This document shows, one piece after another, positions 24,301 through 35,800 of a stretch of 64,000 nt of DNA (its first letter is position 1; each line of letters opens with the position of its first letter). The notes under the pieces were generated by a model. That model searched no databases and was not told where the DNA came from. It saw only the letters and a list, made by a program, of their open reading frames with translations. Made by a program: the position numbers and the translations under genes. The DNA is from Heliocidaris tuberculata (taxonomy: Eukaryota > Echinodermata > Echinoidea > Camarodonta > Echinometridae): positions 619,172 through 683,171 of the forward strand of contig CM046833.1 of assembly GCA_025618425.1 (NCBI GenBank). The letters run 5' to 3'.

Positions 24301-27300
24301 GCGGCTATTCCGCTACGCCCGAAAGCCGTAAATGGTGTGATTAATTTAATTGGATGTATGAAAGTCTGAACTTTGAACAATATGCCCCTAAAGCCCGGTA
24401 CCATTTCTCCATGGACAGTTGATTTTTGGACTTCAACTGTCGACGGAATCCTGGCGCATCAATCTACACAAACAAACGAGTGCCTACATTTGCTTTCTGT
24501 TTCTTGACGCAGCCGGGTACTTTCGGCATTATCCCATTACACATAATGTTCACTGCTTATTGTGGCAAAAGTTCTGTTGAAATGAATAATGAGTTGGCGT
24601 AACCGGAATAATAAAATCAGAGCCATGCATACACAATAACGCCTTGTGTGAATCGGGCTTTACAGATAATGACGACTTTTCATATCAGTGTTATTTACGC
24701 ACTCGTTAATTGGTTAGTGTAAATCGTTACGCCAGTGCTCCGTAAAAGTCTATTTTTAGAAAAATCCGAAATCTTAATCTAAGCCATGGCACCCTGCTTT
24801 AAAGGGTTGCATCTGCTTCGAGAGATTGTGCCTGGATCTGTTCTTGGCATCTATATACCTTGATGCTAGGAAGGCAAATGAGAGATCTAACACACTTTTA
24901 CTTTGGCCTTAATGTGTTCTTCAGGGTCAATGGGAAGTGGTCGATCGGCGAGTGTATTTTATTCATTTACATCATCCAACGTTCTGGGAGTCGCAGTGGA
25001 TTGGTTGACGGGAAATGTGTACTGGACAGATGCAAATTACGACTGGATAATAATGTACAACGAAAACGGGACGCGCCACGCTCTGATTATTGACGAGGAC
25101 CTAGATATTCCTACAGGCATAACCATCCACCCATCAAGGGGGTAAGGTGATGTCAGGGTAGCGCATGCGCAGGTCTCATTCAGGATGTTATTCACCATTG
25201 TCATGATTATAGACGGAAGGGAATGAGTGCAAAATGCAAAATTCACCATCCTTCTGAACCGTATTGACCGCTTGTACTGTAAACTTTTTTGTGGAGAGGG
25301 GGGGGGGGGAAGTTCATTCCCCTCTGACTTACTATTAAAACTCCTATGTTTCGCCTTCAGTTCTTTTTTTGCCCTTACAGTACGTATTCGAGTCATTTTC
25401 AAGCAGTTGACCCAAATAATGTCTTCTTTGGAAAAAAATGTCACTATTATGACAATGAACAAGATCTCGCAAATTCACTTTACTATAATATCCTTGAAAC
25501 AGTCATATAAAATCATTAAACTAAATCATTTTAATTTTAGAGTTCGGATTTTTTTTTTCAATCTCTATAACTGGCGGGAAAAGTTTTTTTAAAGCCTCGT
25601 TAATGGTTTTTCTTCAATGGAACAATGATTATATCCGAAAAAGTGTGACGTCAAATTATGAAAGCTGGAAAGAAAAGGCCACTGAATGAGAAAAGCCATT
25701 ACTCTTCATTTTAAATGCATTTTTGAATGGATTTTTTTTTGTTGCAGATATCTATTCTGGACTGACTCGGGATCAAGGCCAAAGGTAGAAAGAAGTAATC
25801 TTGCAGGAAGAAGCCGTGTTGAGCTGGTTTCAACAAACATCATTCGTCCCTCCGGAATAACAATTGACTACGAAACTGAGCTGTAAGTAAAATAATATCA
25901 CTCAATAGATGTACAGCATTAGCAGGTACAAGATATTAATATTTTGAAGTTTAATTTGGGAGATTTCTCTCGAAAGAATTTGCTGTTTCTCCATGTACTA
26001 CCTTCAGTTGAACAATCTGTATATGAATGAAAGAAAGTAACACGATCGCAAAAAAATTGGGGAAAAAAATTAACTTAAGCCAAATTTAGTAGCCCTGTCT
26101 ATAAGCTTTCGAAATATGCGAGCATGTCAGTGACGTATTCCGTAATCCAAACACGACTTGTATGGGATATAGAAAGAAATACTGATATTGCCCTTGAGTT
26201 GATTTTTCGGAATAGTTACGATCTTGTCATTGGCACGGCCGGAGACTAGACTTTGTCATTGGTTACTGTACAAAATTCAAAATTTAGGGGGGGGGGGGAG
26301 GGGGAACACATCCCCCGGCCCCGGCGGATTGCCGCCCATGAAGCTTGTTAAGACTGGACAAGGACATCTTCGAACTACTAAATTCAGCGTGTCTTTACAA
26401 TATCAAGTAGTGGAATATTGACCATAATGCATTTTATTGATAATTATTTTGTCTCATCTCAGCTACGGTAGGGCAAAGCCAACAGCTTAATCAATAAAAC
26501 GATTAGTAATACTGAAATCTTATAAAAGATAAGTAAAAAAAAAGAAGAAAAAAAGTTTAGGATAAAACACCTTGAACTTGTCACATGATACAATAATAAA
26601 TATATTCATCATCCACATATGACTGTTAGTTTGTATTTTTTTCTTTATCTCTCAATTGAAACACGACTCGTATTCTCATTTGACCTCTTGATCCAAACAG
26701 TCTGTACTGGGTGGATGCCTATCCGTCTTACAACCGAATGGAAGTCAGCGATTTGCATGGAGCTCATCGAAGAACGCTGATGCATTCTCGAAATGATCTA
26801 GGCCTTTTCGACCTGACAGTCTCGGGGGTAAGGTTATATGCAAATGAATATAAATAGACGTCCGATATGTATTGTTTCACGGCAAGGGATGAGATTCAGA
26901 CACTGGTGTCTGAATTTCATTCCACTCCACCCGCATGGCATCATTGTTGATCAATAAATAGTCGAAACTAATGCCGACTATTAAATAGATGATCGTCATT
27001 GATGTCACACAATGAGGTAACCATCAGAGGCGTCGGTTCGTTCGGAATTGATAAAGCGTTGGAGGGGCAAGCATTGTGTGTGAACAGTGCTAGGCCCCTC
27101 CAATGCTTTGTTTATTACGAACGAATGGACGCCTCTGGTAACCATATAACAAAAATATATACTTCTATATTCAGCAGGTGTTTCATTATGTTGAAAGAAA
27201 ACCAACGCTCATCCCTTCCTCTTTCCTTCCTCACCTTTTAATCTCGTATTTTAATTATTTCAATTGTAGATGGGGGCAGCAAGCACGTCAATCTATGCTT

Positions 27301-28700
27301 ATGCTGTAGCCCTCTTCCGTCTAATATTGACGTTCATAATTTATTTAATGTATTTTATTAATTCCATTACATTATTATGCATAATTATGTATTCAATATG
27401 TATTCAATATGTATTCAATTATGTATTCAATTATGAATTCAGTTATGTATTCAAATGTGTATTCAATTATAAATTCAGCCCTGATTCAATTATGTATTCA
27501 ATTATGTATTCAGTTATGCATTCAATTATGTATTCAATTATGTACTCGTGCCTGAAAATGTATGTTAAAAACAAATATGCAGAAACCATTAAATCGAATC
27601 AAATCCCTCCCAATCAAATTACGGGTAAGAGTCCCGTTGGAGAAACCACGACTACCAATCTCCACTGGGAACAGCTTCGCTCTCTTTGATGTGCATGATA
27701 AGGTCCTCATATTTTGTTGATTTCCTCTCGTGTTCAAGCTCTATGCCACCTTCTTCTGGCACTACCAGTTCAGTGAGAGTGACTCTCTTTCTCTGGGTTG
27801 AAGAAATAACATTGTGTGGTAGTAGATTTGTCTCATACCTAATGCTGAGGAAATATCGACGTTTCCTCTACGTTCATCTGAAATCTCCAGTCATTTCCCC
27901 CATCTAATCAGGATGCTGATGCTGCTGAGTTGGGATTGACTCCTGCAGACTGTCTCCCTTCCTTTACAAAGCTTATCAAGGGTCTGATCCTTAACCTTTA
28001 CTGCTATGCCCATTGATCTTGGACTTGTACTGCATCCCCAATGATGCGTAGAACTGTATTATGTCAACATGGAAATCTTCCTTACAACCACCCCTCTCTC
28101 ACTGCAGATCCCCAGCGTTTTAGATTTGCAGATGAAGGTATGGTTTCATAATTAGAGCCTTCCAGAAACTGCGGAAACTTTAGGCTAGCGTCCATGACGT
28201 ACTTGGAAAGATTTTTTGACTGGTGTACGTCCTTGTTGACCACGGATGAGATCTTTCCAGTCAGTGCCGTATATAAAGTGTCTGGCAAACTCGGTTTCAG
28301 TTCGGCACAACATATATAAATTCATTTGTTACATGCTTGCCTTACAAAGCATCTTGCCGCCATATTGTTCCCAAACTGGAGCAGAGTTGGCCAGACTCTC
28401 TCTATATACGGCACTGGATCTTCCATGCTAAGACTATCCTCTTCCCTTTTGATTGCCTCACTGGTGTTTCACTTTGGCCCACCTGAACCTTGGCTAAACG
28501 CAGGTGAAGACACTGTCTCCGCTATTATGTAGTTGCAGAACTACGCTCATTGCGTTTTTTTTTCAGTGTCGTCGCTAGCCCTTTCATAGGCAAACGCAGT
28601 TTTGTCTGATGACAAAATAGGCAAACATCAGTGATGACACTGGTGAAACCCAACCTCTTTATCTGTAATACAGGAAAGGAATGTCGTGTGTGTGTGTGTG

Positions 28701-28750
<50 letters not shown>

Positions 28751-29101
28751 CATAGGTGTAGTTAAATTTGGAGTTGAGTCATTCAAAAGTGCTCAATGCT
28801 GAATGGCAGAGCATAATATTTGTACCTGGGTCCTGTCCGCTACCGTCGGTTTCACGCTCGACGCGATCTTCAGGCAGACTGATGACTCGACTCGGCTTGT
28901 GCATTTGCTTGCTGCAATGGGTCGCTGTCACGCTTGGGTGGCTTTCAAGTGCAGGCACCGAAAAAGGCCGCCAAGAAAGCCACCCAAGCGTGACAGCGAC
29001 CCATTGCAGCAAGCAGATGCACAAGCCGAGTCGAGTCATCAGTCTGCCTGAAGATCGTGTCGAGCGTGAAACCGACGGTAGCGGACAGGACCCAGGTACA
29101 A

Positions 29102-29153
<52 letters not shown>

Positions 29154-29492
29154 GATTTGATTTGATATTCATTTTTTCCCCATATATATATATATATATA
29201 TCATCATGAATTTACAATCTTTAAACATGTGTGGTCACCAAAAATCATACATAGAAAAAATAAGCAAAGTTTGAGTTGACGTCCTCATCATTATATATAT
29301 ACATATATATATTAAAGAAAGAGTAAATACTCAGGAGTCAAACAAAAACACCGCAGGAGCCAAAAATTTGGACTGACGTTTCGGTCAAAGACCTTTGATA
29401 AAGGTCATCATAAATTTACAATCTTTAAACATGTGTGGTCACCAAAATTCATACATAGAAAAAATAAGCAAAGTTTAAGTTGACGTCCTCAT

Positions 29493-29539
<47 letters not shown>

Positions 29540-29770
29540 CATATATATATATATATATATCGAAGAAAGAGTAAATACTCAATTTGGACTGACGTTTCGG
29601 TCAAAGACCTTAAAGACCTTTGATAAACATGATAAAGGTCTTTGACCGAAACGTCAGTCAATAATTTTGGCTCCTACGGTGTTTTTTTTTAACTCCTGAG
29701 TATTTACTCCTTCTTCGATATTTATTATTTACACACCGACGCAGAACTTTCATATTTTGTGTGTGTATAT

Positions 29771-29823
<53 letters not shown>

Positions 29824-32800
29824 CTTGTCTAAGCAGGCTTTTATCTGGTTTTGTTATACCTGAGGGAAAGTGTAGTAAAAAAAAAAAAAAGGGAAACACA
29901 AAAGCACACACGCACCTCCCACGCACACACCTACACAGAAATTGATGTCAGCCTACTTATAGCTTTCAAAGAAATTACATAAGGGTCCCTTAACGAAAAA
30001 AAATACACATTATAAATGATTCAATCTCCCGAAAATTAATCATATCTTATTCAAACAACCAAACTTTTACTATCAATGGTATTACCTGCCATCAATTCTA
30101 CGTTAAGGAAAGTTGTACATTATTGTGAGATACAATCATTGACTGTAACAGTAACACGACATTTCGTTCTTACATGTTTCTCTGTTCCTGTATCAAAATG
30201 ACGTATTTGTCTCTCCCTGTTAAAGAACTTCATCTATACAACGGCCAAGGCGACCCAAAGTCTGATAGTTCTATCGAAAGTCACCGGTGCAGAGCTTTTC
30301 GGGGTTGATATCGACTATACTCCATACAGCATTGTGACTTATGCACCGGATGTTCATCCTCAGGAGTACTGTAAGTTTATTTGTCTCTTTGTTTTGATTT
30401 GATTTTTTTTCTTCGAACAAACTGTAGTAAAATGGAAACAAGTTATTTCAATTCTGCTACATGATGTTTCTCACTACTTACTATTGCCAGATATCAAATT
30501 GAGAAGATTTTGTACAAAACCTTGAATTTACCATGTTTACTCCTATATGTTTGAACTTTTTTACAATATTTCTTAGCTTTTTAGAATTCTTGGTTCATTC
30601 TCCTAACTTTGATGTAATGTAACTACCATAATGTAACACATATTTGCTCTTGTAAATAACCTAGTCAGTTTGTCACATGAATATATGTTACACCGGACAG
30701 CCGGAGTTAAGGGGAAAAATTCCCACGAGTTTTTATGGGTGTCGGACAACGTCTCCATGGTCTTACTTTGTAATGTACATGTAGAGTCATACCCCTACCC
30801 TTTGACAAAGTTTGTTTATGTACTACACATGATGAAATCAACGCAGCTGGGGGGGGGGGGGGGGGGGGGGGGGGGGTTCGCTGGTCCAATTTGGGCTAAC
30901 CCGACGGCTACAGTCAGACTGACAACCTTTTAGAGAGCGATCAATATGGTCTAAGTAACTTCAAGTTATAGGCCTTATTGACAATAGTAGTACTTGGTGA
31001 TAAGAATATTAACAGCAGAGGTAACATGTGGCAGTTGGTTTTTATAATGGATTTAAGAAACAGAGCATCGTAATCTTAATCGATTATTACGCCAACTCTT
31101 CAAAGATAGTGCCTTAACCAAGGAGTTATAACTCCTTGCTGTACTGCTGTGTGCAGAGAAAGAAATTACTGGGCATATTTCCATTTTTTGTTCCCATTCC
31201 CATTAATTCCTTTTCTAGCAATTGAATATCCTGTGATGACCCTAGAATTAAAAAAATAAGAAAATAAAAATACGCATTTATTTCATTTGTCATTAATATT
31301 ATTTGTGTTCAGGAATAGAATTTATAAAAAAATACTGTTTATTTCCTGTGCCGAAGTAAACGGCTATCTGCTATTTTTTTATCCATTAATTCATTTTGTT
31401 AAGCCTTTTGTGATGTGTGCATTTTTTCTGTTCATTTAGCACCATGCAGCAGTAACCCTTGCAGCTACCTGTGTGTTGGGGGAGGACCAAACGGTTACAC
31501 CTGCTTGTGTGAACATGATTTTCTCTTGAAAGTAGATGGTCATACATGCGAGGAAGGTAGGGCTTTATTTAAAAACAAGAAGCGAAGAAGAAAATGGAGG
31601 GGAAAAGGGGGGCAAGAAAAAAGAACATACCCCATGGTGCCAGTCCTCTCTTTCAATTACCACAGGCCAGTCTTCGCCACTGCTGTTAACCGATGTCATA
31701 GTGTTTCTTTCGAAGGGGTAGTGTGTTTGACTTTGTCTCTAAACATACATAACATTTGGTTTGTCTTGAAACTAGCATCTATCTATATAAAAGCCGATAC
31801 GTCCTTTCCAAACCTCCAAACCTCATGCAAATCATGCAAACAGCCAAACGTCGCAAACATAGGTGCGCTGGGGATCGCAGTAAAAGTGCGAAGTATTTCC
31901 ACTCCCTTTTTGCCCTAATTTGGTAGTGCCAGTGCACTTATAAGCCACTATCCGTCTAATATGGCGAGTGCAAGAGAGCTGCAATATTTGACTGTTTACA
32001 GACGGAGAATTGCAAGAATCAGATTTTTCCTGATAGTTTACTTCAAATTCTGATGGTAAGCCCAATAAAATCCGATTATTGTATACCCGTTAAAAAAAAA
32101 AAAAAACCCAATAGAATCAATGAAAATCCACATCGGATCTTGCTCACACCGCATCTCACACAGTGCAGTGGAAGTGCCACTGTCGCGTTATACAGGCTGT
32201 AAGCTGCATGCAATGGTGCATACATTCACTGCAGCAACACTGACAGGCCTGACTGAAAGTGAAAAGTGAAATTGCTTTGCTTATGGCAAGACTTTCACGT
32301 GAAGTTCTCAGAATCTTTGCATGAATTCTTCAAATTAATTGATAAAATTATTTTATTTCATACTAGATACTAGACTTATTTCATTCTAGATAATAGACTA
32401 GATAAGATCTAACTCAAGTAGTGGATTCGTATTCTATTTTTTTTTTAGTTGTTGTTGTTGTTGTTGTGGATTGGTTTTAACGGCGCATGTCATTCAATTG
32501 TGAGTATTTACGCCAGTTGACATTAATTAGTTAGCTTAGGGTCAAGACTCTAACACTTGTAGAAAAATTAAATTCTGAAATTTAACATAAAATAGAAATC
32601 AAGAAAAATCCAACCCAAAGGAAAAATCAAATTTCGCAGTACAGACTCAGGAATAATAAATACCATCGTCACCTAGATACTCGGGGCTGCTTGCTGAATA
32701 TTCATCAGTTCGCCCGCTCTGGTCAAAATCAGAATAATATCATAGTGGCTGTCCGTTCCGGAGTACGTTTTTATTTGGAAACATCCTCAAAATCAATATT

Positions 32801-35800
32801 TCTGTGAGTTGTTTTGGGTAATGGTAGTATAATTTTCCAAAGCAAGGAATCGATTTGTTTACGGTAATTTTGCAAAGTTGTTGCTTAAGTGTTATTTATT
32901 GCTATTGTTGTTTTAGAGCTTAGACTTTTTTATCCAATCTCGTTCAGTGTATTGTACCTATGTCTGCACGAAGCACAGCCGCTCGTGCCCTAGACATTGT
33001 ATTTAATTTGAACTTTCTGATTCAGAAGAAAATAAAATTATATCATTTTGAACTATAAAGATATTTTTTTCATCGCTCTGAAAATGGGGGATGCAAAGGG
33101 GATTTGGCACGCGCGCTACTTGTTGACAGTTTATGGGTTGTGATTTTGATAAGGGAAGTCGTTGTGCAGTCTGGGCTTCGTCTTATAAAACATTTAAGAT
33201 TGATTCAATTTTAACGCAACTTTGAGATTCATGTTCCAATGAGTACAATAGTGAGACCAACCTCAACGGAGCAAGTGATTTCATCAATTACAACTCTTTT
33301 ATAAGACGGTGCCCAGGTCTCACTGTGTGTTAAGGCATGTGTGAATTTCTTCAATATAACCCCCTTCTATTTTTTTTCATTCCACTCCATGTGCTATGGC
33401 ACCCACCTAGCCCCAACTTTCATCCTTCCGACCTTTTACGATACCCCAGGGATTTCGCTCTGTAATACTTGGAATTCTGGCTCCTATTTTATATTTTTTT
33501 TTTCAAGTTCTTTTTTTAATGATTAAATTATGCTTTGATTACCACAACTTTATGACCGGACCCGGGCCGGCTCGGCGGTGAGCATGTATTTATTTCAACC
33601 GGATCCGAACCGGGCAAAATTTACCGGGTCACAAAACTAATGACTTCATCTTATAAGATTTCGTCATCTTATAAGATTTCATCTTATAAGATGAAGTCAT
33701 TAGTGTTGTGACCCTGTAAAATATATATATAAAGATAAACTGAAAAAAAAAAAACAACCAGGCGCAACTGCCGAGGCGCGAAGCGCCGAGGCAGCTAGTT
33801 TCCTATAAAGCATGTAGAGTAGCGACCATTTGCCAACTAGTGACAATCGAAAAAAAGCTGAAACATCGTCAACCACTGGCCGCTATTATAGGCCCCGAAA
33901 TTTGAAAGAAATATCACTTGGAGATGGTTGCCGATCGGTTGCAGAAAGGACATGGATCGGTTGCAGACTAGTTGTGGATTAAATAGAAAGAGGGAGATTG
34001 GTAGGCAACCATTCAGTGTGAGTGCTGGCAAACCGTCTCCGACTGGTCGCCGGCTGGTTACAGATTTTGGGGTCATACTATCGGCCTTTATACAGTTATA
34101 ATAATTGAGGACTGTGAGGAAGTCGTTTGCACATAGTCCACTATCAATTGGCGGCTGAAGGTCTCTACCCGGATGAAAATTCTTAGCTACCACTGGAAAC
34201 CATTTTGGTCGGCAAAAGGTTTTCGAGGCAACATCGAAAACCTCCAACTGACCAAAAACCTCATACAACGAGTCGACGACCAAAGACTGCCAATTACCTT
34301 TTTAAGACCGCTCTGACTACAAATGGGTTGTCACGCTAGTGTGACCGACGTTATACATTAGTGCCTTTAGTATTAAAAAAAAAGTTTCAAAAATGTAAAT
34401 TGTTTCAAAAATATAAATTGTTTCCTTATCCGTTTTTAAGAGTTGTTGATTATTCTTTCTTTTCCTGTTGATTTTTATTCACATAATATATTTTTTTTTA
34501 AATATTGTTTTCCTTCTGTTCAGTGTATGCGTTTCTACCTTTCCTTTGAACTTTTGCATGTCAGTAATGTAAATTCTTGTCTCTGTGTCACGCTGATGAC
34601 ACCATTGAAACATTTTTTTTTCTATTCCATCTTTATGATAGAGGGTAGTAGTATAGATCCACCGCAGTTCTTTGCTGCATCGCGGTCCAAGCTATGTCGA
34701 TACCCTGCGAACTTCCCGGACATCACTTTCTCTCGGGCCACATCGATTGAACCAGACTGCTTCTTCAAGGGGGGTCTCCATGCCGTGGCTATCACAGTCG
34801 ATGTGGAAGACGGTGTAGTGTTCTACAGTGACTTAAGTCTGAAAGGTATCGGGATGGTGACTCTCAGAGACGGCGCACCTGTGAAATTAGTTACGGGCGG
34901 AATCCGGAATGTACATGGTATGACTGTAACGTAACCTTAATAGACAAGCCTTATATCATCATCATCGTCATCGTCGTTGATATCATCATCATCGTCGTCA
35001 TCGTTGACATCTTCATCATCATCATCATTTAAATCAATTCCATCATTATAGCTCTCATGATCTTGAGCATAACCTTAATTGGCATGCCTTATATCATCAT
35101 CATCGTCTTCATCGTTGATATCATCATCATCATCATCATTTTGATCAATTCCATCATTATAGCTATCATAATCGTGATCATATCCTAAATAGACATCATC
35201 GTCTTCATCGTTGATATCATCATCATCATCATCATTTAAATCAACTCCATCATTATAGCTATCACGATCTTGATCCTCCTCCTTCTCTTCTTTATCTTTA
35301 CCATCATTAAAATTATTATCATCGTTGCCATCATTATCGTGTGAATGCTATTTTGGGGCCTTCCAAGTCGATAGAAATGTTTTGTTTACATTACTGAATG
35401 CCTTCAATGGTAATTCGTTTCATAAACCATGTGGAAACGGGGTCCGCTGGCTAGTCATAAGGACCGCTAGTCATAATGACCGCTATTCATAACGACCGCT
35501 ATTCACAATGGAGAAAAGGCTCATTATCCCTAAGGGTCATTATTCATATTAATTTTCTTAAGACATATTAATTTGATTTTTTTTTATTTATCTTTATGAT
35601 CCTTTTTTTTTCTTCAAACATATTTTACAAACTGAATTACAACATAATAAACAAATATTAATACATTATCAAATAGAGTAATTGCATTGTATAAGTAACG
35701 TAAATGAATCATAAAGAAGGATTGTCACATAAGCAAAGCTTGATGGAGTGACAATCCTATACAAAAAAATTTGAAATACTAAAGAAAGGGGGATATTTAA

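Noticed and set aside
27270..27689. 139-codon plus-strand open frame
   Set aside because: Mostly the TATGTATTCAAT minisatellite translated; no exon signals with matching phase.
28768..29172. Open frames on both strands of the inverted repeat
   Set aside because: They mirror each other because the DNA is palindromic, run into (TA)n and show no family motif.
31557..31918. Extension of the EGF1 exon through the open frame to 31918
   Set aside because: The frame stays open past the GTAGGG donor at 31557 by chance; the EGF module is complete at its sixth cysteine and the next exon joins in phase.
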